Shown piece by piece: positions 51,934 to 60,025 of a stretch of DNA of 64,000 nucleotides. Origin of the DNA: CAIXSC01 sp046349915 (GTDB lineage: Bacteria > Planctomycetota > Planctomycetia > Pirellulales > Pirellulaceae); assembly GCA_046349915.1 (NCBI GenBank), contig JAXMBL010000003.1, positions 62,001 through 126,000 of the forward strand. Direction: 5' to 3'. The notes beneath the pieces are model-generated. The model was not told the DNA's origin and ran no database searches. It worked only from the letters and a program-made list of their open reading frames with translations. The translations under genes were made by a program, and so were the position numbers. Position 1 is the stretch's first letter, and each line of letters starts with the position of its first letter.

Positions 51934-53283
51934 TTAAATCAGCTCGCGAATCGGTTCGCCTTGTGGGACGAATGGAATGGGGCGACTCTGCCGATCTGGG
52001 AGCGTTTGGTGAGGGTTGATGCCCAGCGAATGGTAGAGTGTGGCCAGGAGGTCGCCCGGGCCGAGTGGGCGATCTTTCGGTTTGGCGCCGTCCGGTGTTG
52101 TCGAGCCGACGATTTGGCCCGATCGCAAGCCGCCGCCGCTCAAGACCACTGACATCGCGCTGGGCCAGTGGCCTCGTCCCGCACCTGCGTCGATGCGTGG
52201 AGTGCGACCAAACTCGCCGAACGCCGCGACCAGAATTTGGTCGTGGAGACCGCGGTCGGACAGATCTTCGATCAGCGCCGCAAGGGCTTGGTCGTAACGC
52301 GGCAATCGCTTTCGCAAGTTCGGCTCGATCGTGTAATGGTCATCCCACCAATCAACATCCTTCTCGTACAAGTTGATGGTGACGAAGGTCACGCCGGCTT
52401 CGACCAAGCGGCGAGCCAACAGGGCCGACTGTCCGTAGGCGTGGCGGCCGTAGCGGTCTTTTAGTTTTTCCGGCTCGCGAGACAGATCGAACGCCTCGCG
52501 CGCCTTGGGGCCGGTGACCAGTTGAAACGCTTCCAAGTAGGCGTCGTCCAAGGCTCGGTACGATTCGCTTTGCTCGGCCTGTTGTCGGAAGCGATCGAGT
52601 GATTCGCGAAGTCCTCGTCGATCTTCGAGTCGATCGAGGGAGAGTTCGGGCGGCAGAGCGAAATCGGGTGGGCGATAGTTGCCGAGGCTGGGGTCGCCGC
52701 CGGCATTCACCGCGTTGTGGCGAGCGCTCAGGTAGGCGGCCGTTTGGTAAAAGCCGACGTGCCGTCGATAGTCTTCCGGGACGCACACGTAAGCGGGCAA
52801 GCCTTTTTGGTTGGGACCGCGGACGGCCGAAATAATCGACCCTTGGCTCGGGTACTGTTGTCCTCGCTGACGAGCGTTCAGCAAGGGGTAGCCGGTTTGG
52901 ACCCAGTGAGTGGCGTCGTCGTGCACGGACAGGTCGTGGGTGATCGAGCGAACGACGGAGAGGCGATCGGCGACCTCGACGTGTCGAGGCATGAGGTCGC
53001 AGACCTGCAGGCCAGGGAGTCGCGTGTCGATGGGGCGGAAGGGGCCGCGCACCTCGGGCGACGCGTCCGGCTTCATATCGTACATGTCGATGTGCGAGGG
53101 GCCGCCCGCGAGGAAAAACAGGATGATGGCTCGTTGTTTGGTCCCGTCGCGACGCGAGTCGCCGGCGGCTTGCGAACGGAGGAGGTCGGGGAGCGTGAGT
53201 CCCGCGAGTCCCAGGCCTCCGATTTTTAGGAACCCGCGACGGCTATCGCGGCTCGTTGCGCATTGACCGAGTAGATTCAGCAT
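51934..53283 (-). CDS. DUF1501 (sulfatase-fold) exported protein
   Basis: A 449-residue protein with a Tat signal (RDSRRGFLKIGGLGLAGLTL). The body has the family blocks AIILFFLAGGPSHIDMYDMK, LPGLQVCDLMPRHVEVADRL and GYLLN-type region ARQRGQQYPSQGSIISAVRG. Near the end are the alkaline-phosphatase-like ILVAAFGEFGRTPRIDAGAG, GRGHWPSAMSVVLSGGGLRS and a DGAKPKDRPLGPGDLLATLY tail. DUF1501 genes usually accompany DUF1549/DUF1553 cytochromes in planctomycetes; none is present here, so it stands alone. The catalytic function is not established. Confidence 0.9.
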   Translation of the reverse strand: MLNLLGQCATSRDSRRGFLKIGGLGLAGLTLPDLLRSQAAGDSRRDGTKQRAIILFFLAGGPSHIDMYDMKPDASPEVRGPFRPIDTRLPGLQVCDLMPRHVEVADRLSVVRSITHDLSVHDDATHWVQTGYPLLNARQRGQQYPSQGSIISAVRGPNQKGLPAYVCVPEDYRRHVGFYQTAAYLSARHNAVNAGGDPSLGNYRPPDFALPPELSLDRLEDRRGLRESLDRFRQQAEQSESYRALDDAYLEAFQLVTGPKAREAFDLSREPEKLKDRYGRHAYGQSALLARRLVEAGVTFVTINLYEKDVDWWDDHYTIEPNLRKRLPRYDQALAALIEDLSDRGLHDQILVAAFGEFGRTPRIDAGAGRGHWPSAMSVVLSGGGLRSGQIVGSTTPDGAKPKDRPLGPGDLLATLYHSLGINPHQTLPDRQSRPIPFVPQGEPIRELI

Positions 53284-53659
53284 GCGGCGCTCGTTCGTCG
53301 TATGGAAGGGAAGGGCGGGGGGAGGGACAGACTAGCTGTAACTGCTGCTATTACCCAATCTTCGGCAGATTCTCGCCGCCAGAGAACGTCGAGTCAATCG
53401 AAATAATGAAGTAGCCCGAAGTAGCCCGCTCGCTTCGCGAGCGGAAAGCCGCGCACGAACCAAGCCGCCACCCCGCTCAAGCCCGCTCAAGCTAGCCCAC
53501 AAACGCCTTCGCTCGCCAACCCAGCCGAAGCCCCTTTAAGCCATCGCAAGCTCGACCCACATCCGCCGCCGCCTGCAACGCCGGAAAAAGCTCCCCTGCC
53601 ATGCCAGCGACCCGTTAACTACAATGACTAGCTTACCATCGATCACTTACGAGGAACCC
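53284..53659. repeat. Divergent intergenic region with palindrome
   Basis: About 376 bp. It contains CCGCTCGC-TTC-GCGAGCGG (53426-53444), preceded by two short direct copies of GTAGCCCG. Promoters for the DUF1501 gene and glyA must lie here. No RNA element was recognised ahead of glyA. Confidence 0.7.
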
Positions 53660-54922
53660 ATGAACGTACTCGCACAACAGGATCCCGAAGTTTGGGCAGC
53701 CGTCCGCGACGAGGCCTTGCGGCAAGAAGACGGGCTGGAGATGATCGCGAGCGAGAATTACACGAGCTTGGCGGTTATGCAGGCGGTGGGAAGTGTGCTA
53801 ACCAACAAGTACGCCGAGGGTTACCCAGGGCGGCGGTACTACGGTGGTTGCGAGTTCGTGGATGTCGTGGAGGATCTGGCGCGGGATCGAGCCAAGAAGC
53901 TGTTTGGCGCCGAACATGCCAACGTCCAGCCGCATGCCGGTTCGCAGGCGAACCAAGCGGTCTACCTGTCGGTGCTGGAACCGGGGGATACGGTCCTCGG
54001 GCTCGACTTGGCCCATGGTGGTCACTTGACGCACGGCATGAAGCTGAATGTCTCGGGGCGGCTCTATCATTTCCACCACTACGGGGTGACTCCTGATACG
54101 CACCGCATCGATTTCGATCAGGTCGCTCGGCTGGCTCGCGAGCACAAGCCGAAGCTGATTGTGGCGGGTGCCAGTGCCTATCCGCGGATCATTCCGCACG
54201 AGACGTTTGCCGAAATCGCTCGTGAAGTTGGGGCGAAGCTGTTCGTCGATATGGCTCATTACGCGGGCTTGGTCGCCGCGGGGTTGCATCCCAATCCGGT
54301 GCCGGTGGCCGACTTTGTCACGACGACGACCCACAAGACGCTGCGCGGACCGCGCTCGGGATTGGTGCTCTGCCGCGAGTCGTATGCGAAGGATGTCGAT
54401 CGCAATGTCTTTCCAGGGTTGCAGGGGGGGCCGCTGATGCACGTGGTGGCGGGCAAGGCGGTCTGCTTCGGCGAGGCGCTGCGGCCGGACTTCAAGGAGT
54501 ACGGGCGTCGGATCATCGAGAACGCCAAGACGTTGGCCGAGACCCTGATGGCGGGCGGTCTGCGGCTCGTTTCAGGCGGCACCGATAACCACCTGATGTT
54601 GCTCGACGTGACGGCGCTGGGGATCGGCGGCAAGGTGGCCGAAGCGGCTTTGGGAGCGTGCGGCATCACAGTCAACAAGAACATGATTCCGTACGACCAG
54701 CGCAAGCCGATGGACCCCTCGGGTGTTCGCGTGGGCACTCCGGCACTCACCACTCGCGGCATGGGCGTAGACGAGATGCGTAAGGTCGGCGTTTGGATGC
54801 TGGATGCACTGCGGCACGCCGAAGATGCGGCCGTTCATCAACGCATCCGCGGCGAGGTGTCGGAGATGTGCCGACACTTCCCAGTGCCCGCGGCGAAGGC
54901 GGGTGGTGAGGGTTTGGCGTAG
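53660..54922 (+). CDS. glyA: Serine hydroxymethyltransferase
   Basis: A 420-residue PLP enzyme interconverting serine and glycine with tetrahydrofolate. Family landmarks: [20 protein letters not shown], the [20 protein letters not shown] block, [20 protein letters not shown] and the PLP-lysine block [19 protein letters not shown]. The ATG at 53660 has GAGGA about 7 bp upstream and gives the usual N-terminus; an in-frame ATG at 53624 adds 12 residues. Length is normal for the family. A strong stem-loop at 54942-54985 follows the gene. Confidence 0.95.
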   Translation: MNVLAQQDPEVWAAVRDEALRQEDGLEMIASENYTSLAVMQAVGSVLTNKYAEGYPGRRYYGGCEFVDVVEDLARDRAKKLFGAEHANVQPHAGSQANQAVYLSVLEPGDTVLGLDLAHGGHLTHGMKLNVSGRLYHFHHYGVTPDTHRIDFDQVARLAREHKPKLIVAGASAYPRIIPHETFAEIAREVGAKLFVDMAHYAGLVAAGLHPNPVPVADFVTTTTHKTLRGPRSGLVLCRESYAKDVDRNVFPGLQGGPLMHVVAGKAVCFGEALRPDFKEYGRRIIENAKTLAETLMAGGLRLVSGGTDNHLMLLDVTALGIGGKVAEAALGACGITVNKNMIPYDQRKPMDPSGVRVGTPALTTRGMGVDEMRKVGVWMLDALRHAEDAAVHQRIRGEVSEMCRHFPVPAAKAGGEGLA

Positions 54923-54941
54923 AGAGAATGACCTTTCCCAC

Positions 54942-54985
54942 GTGGATCACGGCTCGAACTTGGGTTCGATCGCTCCGTGATCCAC
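54942..54985. terminator. Stem-loop downstream of glyA
   Basis: GTGGATCACGG (54942-54952) pairs perfectly with CCGTGATCCAC (54975-54985), and inside it CGAAC (54955-54959) pairs with GTTCG (54964-54968). It begins 19 bp after the glyA stop. There is no U-tract, so it may stabilise the 3' end or act with Rho. Confidence 0.6.
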
Positions 54986-55144
54986 GATGATCAATTCCGA
55001 AGATCAATTTCGACCCCGACCGCAACCCGCTTGGATTCCCGCCGCTGGCCGCGTCCCCTATAATCGCGACGCGGCTACTCGAGCCTGTCGCACACGGAAT
55101 GAACGGGCGATGGGGCCTTGGCGTCGCATGGAGGTATTTGCAGC

Positions 55145-55588
55145 ATGCCCACAGCCAACAAAATTTTGATCGCGGACGACAATCAAGCCAACCGAGAATT
55201 GCTCGAGGCCTATTTGGCCGCCGTCCAATGTGACACCGAGATCGCGGTCGATGGCCAGGATACGCTCGAGAAGGTGAAGGCCTTTCAGCCCGACCTCATT
55301 CTGCTCGACATCATGATGCCGAAGCTGAGCGGCTTCGAGGTTTGCAAGAAGCTCAAGCAAGACCCGGCCACTCGCCGCATCATGATCCTCATGGTGACGG
55401 CGCTCAACGAACTGGGCGATATCGAGCGAGCCGTGGCGGCGGGAACGGATGACTTCCTGTCCAAGCCCGTGAACAAAGTCGAGTTGTTGAAGCGAGTCGA
55501 CAACATGCTGCGGCTGAAGGATGTCACGGACGAAAACGAGCGACTCCGGCAATACATACAAAAGATGGAAGATAGCGCCGGTCCTTGA
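55145..55588 (+). CDS. Single-domain response regulator
   Basis: A 147-residue CheY-like receiver: [20 protein letters not shown] (acidic pair), [20 protein letters not shown] (phospho-acceptor Asp in LLDIMMP), [20 protein letters not shown] (Thr/Ala switch) and [15 protein letters not shown] (conserved Lys). The C-terminal predicted coiled coil ([18 protein letters not shown]) probably mediates dimerisation. No output domain is present and no histidine kinase lies in the window. The ATG at 55145 is supported by GGAGG about 11 bp upstream. Confidence 0.9.
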   Translation: MPTANKILIADDNQANRELLEAYLAAVQCDTEIAVDGQDTLEKVKAFQPDLILLDIMMPKLSGFEVCKKLKQDPATRRIMILMVTALNELGDIERAVAAGTDDFLSKPVNKVELLKRVDNMLRLKDVTDENERLRQYIQKMEDSAGP

Positions 55589-55622
55589 ACCGAACGAGCG
55601 ACGGGGAACTGACGGGGAATTT

Positions 55623-56489
55623 ATGAATCTAGCTAGATATCGTGATGCGGCGGGGAAGGTTCGCGTGGGACAGGTGTTGGGCGAGCAACTCGTGCCGCTT
55701 GATCCCGCGGGCGTCGCGCCAGGAACCAGTCTGACTCTGTTCGACGTGTTGGAAGCCGACAGTCCCGCGGCGTTCGCTCAGTCGCGAATTCGCTCGGCGG
55801 AGGCCGTGCCGCTCGCGTCGGTATCGTTGCTGCCTCCGATTGACTCGCAGGAAGTGTGGGCTGCGGGCGTAACGTACAAGCGGAGTCGGTCGGCTCGCAT
55901 GGAAGAGTCGGCGACGGCGGCCTCGTGCTACGACCGCGTCTACGTTTCTGCTCGACCCGAGATCTTTTTCAAGGCGAGTCCTCATCGCGTGTCGGGGCCG
56001 GGGCAGCCGCTGCGTATTCGCGGAGATGCGACCTGGAACGTGCCGGAACCCGAGTTCACGATTGTGCTCAATTCTCGCTTGCAAATCGTGGGGTTCACGA
56101 TCGGCAACGACATGAGCTCGCGCGATATCGAAGGGGACAATCCGCTCTACTTGCCTCAAGCCAAGGTCTACAACCAGTGCTGTGGATTGGGACCGTGGGT
56201 GACGTTGGCCGAGGCGATGCCGCCGCGCGAGTCGATTGGCATTTCGCTGGCCATCCGCCGCTCGGGCGCGGTCGTGTTCGAAGGACAGACCAGTGTCGCT
56301 CAGTTGGCTCGCACCTTGGAAGACCTTGTCTCGTGGCTCGGCCGAGACAACTCGTTCCCCAACGGCGCGTTCCTGTTGACGGGAACTGGGATCGTGCCCG
56401 ACAGCAGCTTTACGCTCAATCCTGGCGATGAAGTCTCGATTGCGATCGATGGCATCGGTGTACTTAGCAACCCCATTGTGCAGAACTAG
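55623..56489 (+). CDS. Fumarylacetoacetate-hydrolase-fold protein, probable 2-keto-3-deoxy-pentonate dehydratase
   Basis: A 288-residue FAH-superfamily protein. The metal site is visible as [11 protein letters not shown] (Glu-x-Glu) with the conserved [20 protein letters not shown] (Asp). Substrate-loop sequence is [16 protein letters not shown]. The start at 55623 ([11 protein letters not shown]) follows a GGGGAA stretch. The adjacent aldehyde dehydrogenase (27 bp away, same strand) suggests the pair converts 2-keto-3-deoxy-pentonates to 2-oxoglutarate semialdehyde and then 2-oxoglutarate, as the FAH-fold dehydratases of the Weimberg-type pathway do. Other FAH reactions are possible. Confidence 0.75.
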   Translation: MNLARYRDAAGKVRVGQVLGEQLVPLDPAGVAPGTSLTLFDVLEADSPAAFAQSRIRSAEAVPLASVSLLPPIDSQEVWAAGVTYKRSRSARMEESATAASCYDRVYVSARPEIFFKASPHRVSGPGQPLRIRGDATWNVPEPEFTIVLNSRLQIVGFTIGNDMSSRDIEGDNPLYLPQAKVYNQCCGLGPWVTLAEAMPPRESIGISLAIRRSGAVVFEGQTSVAQLARTLEDLVSWLGRDNSFPNGAFLLTGTGIVPDSSFTLNPGDEVSIAIDGIGVLSNPIVQN

Positions 56490-56516
56490 CCGCGTTCACT
56501 GCGTAGAATTCAAATT

Positions 56517-58106
56517 ATGGCGCTTCAACCTGTTTTGATCTCGGGCAAGTGGCGAAATGGCCGGGCGACTGGCACTTTTCGCGTGGACAATCCGCGGACG
56601 AAGGAATCGTTGCCCGACGAGTATCCGGTAAGTAGTTGGACCGATTGCACCGAGGCGCTCGACAGCGCCTGGGAGGCGGCTGAGCAACTGCGAGCGATTC
56701 CATCCGACCGAATTGCCGCGTTTCTCGAGCGGTTTGCCGAACGAATCGAGGCGAAGAAGGACGAGTTCGTCGAGATGGCTCATCTCGAAACGGGCCTGCC
56801 GAAGTCGCCGCGGTTGGCGGACGCCGAGTTGCCGCGGACCACGGGCCAGTTGCGACAAGCGGCGGCTGCGGTGCGCGAAGGATCTTGGGCTCAACCCACG
56901 ATCGATACGGCGGCCAATATTCGCTCGATGCTCGCGCCGATCGGACCGGTCTGCGTCTTTGGACCGAACAATTTTCCTTTCGCGTTTGGCAGTGCGTCGG
57001 GTGGTGATTTCGTCGCCGCGATCGCCGCGGGCTGTCCCGTGATCGCGAAAGCCAACTCGTCGCATCCCGGCACGACTCGCCTGTTCGCCGTCGAAGCACA
57101 CGCCGCGACTCAAGAGTTTCAACTGCCGGCCGCGACCGTGCAGTTGATTTATCGAACCAGTCATGGGGACGGCGAACGCTTGGTCTCTGATCCTCGCATC
57201 GGCGCGACGGGCTACACGGGTAGTCGAAGCGCGGGATTGAAGCTGAAGGCGGTCGCGGATGAGGCGGGGAAGCCCATCTATTTGGAATTGTCGAGCGTCA
57301 ACCCGGTGATCATGCTGCCGGGGGCGTTGTCCGAACGAGGCGAGGCGTTGGCTCAAGAGTTTACCTCGAGCTGCTTGATGGGGACGGGGCAGTTCTGCAC
57401 CAACCCTGGGATGATCATTCTGTTTCAGAACGCCGACTCGGAAAAGTTCATCGAACGCGTGGGCGCCGCTTTCCAATCCGCGCCGGTCGGCACGTTGCTC
57501 TCGCGCGGCGTCGAAACGTCGTTGGCCGAGAGTGTGCGCAAGTTGGTTGCGACCGGCGCCAAGGTGGTCGTGGGCAATCAGCTAGGGGGTGGAGCGGGCT
57601 ATAGCTTTGCCAATACTCTTCTGCGAGTCGAAGGACGAAGGTTCTTGGACAAGGCCGAGGAGTTCCAGACCGAAGCGTTTGGCAATGCGTCGTTGCTGGT
57701 GGTCGCCGACCATGTGGAGCAGGCGGCGATGATCCTCCAGCGCTTGGAGGGGAACCTGACCGGCTGTATTTACTCGGATACCAAGGGGGCGGACGACGAG
57801 GCCTACGATCGACTCGCGCCCTTGTTGCGTCAGCGAGTGGGGCGATTGCTGAACGACAAAATGCCGACGGGCGTCGCGGTCAGTTCCGCCATGAATCACG
57901 GGGGACCCTTCCCCGCGACGGGGCATGCGGGCTTTACGGCCGTCGGAATTCCGGCCGCTCTACGCCGCTTTGCCGTGCTGCACTGCTACGATGGCGTACG
58001 ATCGCACCGGTTGCCCGAAGCCCTGCGAGACAAAAACCCGACCGGCCGCACGTGGCGGCTGATCGACGGTCAATGGAGTCAGGCGGATGTAGTGCGAGCG
58101 AGTTAG
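56517..58106 (+). CDS. NADP-dependent aldehyde dehydrogenase, probable 2-oxoglutarate semialdehyde dehydrogenase
   Basis: A 529-residue ALDH. Landmarks: SMLAPIGPVCVFGPNNFPFA (coenzyme site and Asn), GCPVIAKANSSHPGTTRLFA, YTGSRSAGLKLKAVAD (GSR coenzyme block), YLELSSVNPVIMLPG (catalytic Glu) and LMGTGQFCTNPGMIILF (catalytic Cys). The NSSHPGT block and length of about 520 are typical of the 2,5-dioxovalerate dehydrogenase subgroup. It lies just after the FAH-fold gene, forming a two-gene unit. The pathway is inferred from the pair; no sugar dehydrogenase or permease of the pathway lies in this window. Confidence 0.85.
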   Translation: MALQPVLISGKWRNGRATGTFRVDNPRTKESLPDEYPVSSWTDCTEALDSAWEAAEQLRAIPSDRIAAFLERFAERIEAKKDEFVEMAHLETGLPKSPRLADAELPRTTGQLRQAAAAVREGSWAQPTIDTAANIRSMLAPIGPVCVFGPNNFPFAFGSASGGDFVAAIAAGCPVIAKANSSHPGTTRLFAVEAHAATQEFQLPAATVQLIYRTSHGDGERLVSDPRIGATGYTGSRSAGLKLKAVADEAGKPIYLELSSVNPVIMLPGALSERGEALAQEFTSSCLMGTGQFCTNPGMIILFQNADSEKFIERVGAAFQSAPVGTLLSRGVETSLAESVRKLVATGAKVVVGNQLGGGAGYSFANTLLRVEGRRFLDKAEEFQTEAFGNASLLVVADHVEQAAMILQRLEGNLTGCIYSDTKGADDEAYDRLAPLLRQRVGRLLNDKMPTGVAVSSAMNHGGPFPATGHAGFTAVGIPAALRRFAVLHCYDGVRSHRLPEALRDKNPTGRTWRLIDGQWSQADVVRAS

Positions 58107-58158
58107 AGGCGTGCCGATCCCTAGGGAAGACAGTGGTGTGTGAAGGAGTACGCGAATC

Positions 58159-59907
58159 ATGAAACGTTATCGGATCGTCGTGGCGGCCGCGATTGCCGCC
58201 GCATTCTGCTGGCTCCTCGCCTCTTCGCTCGTGGTTGCGGCCGACGAGAAGGATAAGGTCAAGAACCAAGCTGAAGGGGCGGATGCCGCCAAGTCCGCGG
58301 GCAAAGATGCCAAGGATGACAAAGATAAAAAGGATCCAGCTCCTGCCGCGGGAAACAAGGGGCAGGCCGAACTTGATCAGGCGGTCGAGCAGCAATTGAA
58401 TGCGGAGTCGCTGGCCGATCTCGAGAAGGTCGTCGAGCGGGCCGAGGCGGCTCTGCAAAAGGGACTCGACGAAGAAAACTCGAAGTTCGCCAAGCAACTG
58501 ATCGCTTCCACGCTGGTCGATCACGCTCGACGGATCTCCGAAGGCGTGCTGGGGCAACAGCAACCCAATCCTCGCTGGCCCGTGCTGCGCGGACTCGCCG
58601 TTCGCGACCTCGACAAGGCCTTGTTGCATGAGCCAGACAACGCCGAGGCTCATCTGCTGCGAGCGAAACTGTTGGTGCTTCCTGGCGGCGACCGCAAGGA
58701 AGGCTTGCGGTCGGCCAATGCGGCGGTGAAGTTGCTGAAGGATGAGAAAGAACAACTGTCCGAGGCGCTGGTGGCGCGGGCCGAGTTGACGGAGGACGAA
58801 GAGCAGCGGATCAAGGATCTGGATGCGGCGATCGACGCCGATCCGGGGAACTCGGACGCGTGGCAAGCGCGAGCGTTGCACTTTGTCGCGAAGGGGGACA
58901 ACGACAAGGCGGTCAATGATCTGGTCAAGTTGCTCGACAAGAAGAGCGACAATGTGCTGGCGCGACTGATGCTCGCCGAAGTGCTGATGAATCTGAAGAA
59001 GTACGACGAGGCGCTGCAGCAGATTTCCATCGCGTTGGCTCGCCAGCCTGGCTCGCCTTTGGCGTTTCAGTTGCGGGCTCGAGTTTACCTGTTGCAAGAG
59101 AAGCCCGACGAGGCGCTGGAGGCGTTGGGCAAGTCGATCGAAGCCGAACCGCGTGACGTGGGGGCTCTGTTGACTCGAGCTCAGGTGTTGGTCGAGGTCG
59201 ACAAGTTGGACGCGGCTCGCGAGGACCTGGATCGCATTTTGCAGTTGCGTCCTGGGTTGCCGCAAGCGTTGATTTTGCGCAGTGCGGTGTTCGTCGATCA
59301 GAAGAAGTACGCCGAGTCGATTGGCGACTTACGCGAGTTGTTGAAGAAGGATCCGGCGAACGTCGCCATTCGCATGCAGGCCGCTCAGGTGTATACCGCG
59401 GGCGGTTGGCCGCGTCATGCGATTCGGATTCTGAGCGACATTCTGAAGGAAGACCCGGACAACGCATTGGCGTTGCGATCGCGGGGCGATGCCTATTTGA
59501 ATATCGGCAAGCACGCCGAGGCGATCGCCGACTTCAACAAAGCGATCGAGTTGCAGCCCGAGAATTCGGGGATTTTGAACAACTTGGCTTGGGTGTTGGC
59601 CACGACTCCGGACGACAAATTGCGCGATGCGGACCGTTCGATCAAATTGGGGCTCAAAGCGTGCGAGGTGACCGAGTACAAGGCGCCGCACATCTTGAGC
59701 ACGCTCGCCTCGGGTTATGCGGAGAAGGGGGACTTTGAAACCGCGTTGAAGTGGTCCCGCAAGGCCGTCGAATTGAGCGACGGCGATTCGAAGGAAGCAC
59801 TCAAGAAAGAACTAGAAAGCTACGAGCAGAAGAAGCCCTGGCGCGAGAAGCAGGAAGCGGAGGAAAAGCCCAATCCGCCCATGCTCGACGAAAAGCTGGA
59901 GCTCTAG
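58159..59907 (+). CDS. TPR-repeat protein, exported
   Basis: A 582-residue protein with a signal peptide (IVVAAAIAAAFCWLLASSLV, cleavage near VAA) and a highly charged Lys/Asp/Ala linker. About ten tetratricopeptide-like helical repeats follow (DAAIDADPGNSDAWQARALH, QISIALARQPGSPLAFQLRA, GKSIEAEPRDVGALLTRAQV, NKAIELQPENSGILNNLAWV). The C-terminal tail is charged (KKPWREKQEAEEKPNPPM). TPR proteins scaffold protein complexes; the partner is unknown. The ATG at 58159 has AAGGAG about 10 bp upstream. Confidence 0.85.
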   Translation: MKRYRIVVAAAIAAAFCWLLASSLVVAADEKDKVKNQAEGADAAKSAGKDAKDDKDKKDPAPAAGNKGQAELDQAVEQQLNAESLADLEKVVERAEAALQKGLDEENSKFAKQLIASTLVDHARRISEGVLGQQQPNPRWPVLRGLAVRDLDKALLHEPDNAEAHLLRAKLLVLPGGDRKEGLRSANAAVKLLKDEKEQLSEALVARAELTEDEEQRIKDLDAAIDADPGNSDAWQARALHFVAKGDNDKAVNDLVKLLDKKSDNVLARLMLAEVLMNLKKYDEALQQISIALARQPGSPLAFQLRARVYLLQEKPDEALEALGKSIEAEPRDVGALLTRAQVLVEVDKLDAAREDLDRILQLRPGLPQALILRSAVFVDQKKYAESIGDLRELLKKDPANVAIRMQAAQVYTAGGWPRHAIRILSDILKEDPDNALALRSRGDAYLNIGKHAEAIADFNKAIELQPENSGILNNLAWVLATTPDDKLRDADRSIKLGLKACEVTEYKAPHILSTLASGYAEKGDFETALKWSRKAVELSDGDSKEALKKELESYEQKKPWREKQEAEEKPNPPMLDEKLEL

Positions 59908-59914
59908 TCGTAGC

Positions 59915-59933
59915 CATCTCGCTTCGCGAGATG
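59915..59933. repeat. Palindrome CATCTCGC-TTC-GCGAGATG
   Basis: Same TAGC-prefix and AACAGCC-suffix context as the CCGCTCAC class, but the arms carry compensated changes (CATCTCGC pairs with GCGAGATG). That argues that pairing itself is maintained. Confidence 0.75.
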
Positions 59934-59997
59934 AACAGCCGCACCGCGTACACGCTCTGTATTTGGTTTTGGACACGGAACATCACGGAATTAAGGA

Positions 59998-60025
59998 GGC
60001 GTGAAGCGATGTCTCGCTTCACGCC
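59998..60025. terminator. Perfect 12-bp hairpin at the uvrA stop codon
   Basis: GGCGTGAAGCGA (59998-60009) and TCGCTTCACGCC (60014-60025) with a TGTC loop. The uvrA stop TGA (60019-60021, minus strand) lies inside the right arm. Between convergent genes it could act as a bidirectional terminator, although no U-tract follows. Confidence 0.6.

Noticed and set aside
57934..59265. 443-residue minus-strand ORF
   Set aside because: Antisense of the aldehyde dehydrogenase end and TPR gene.
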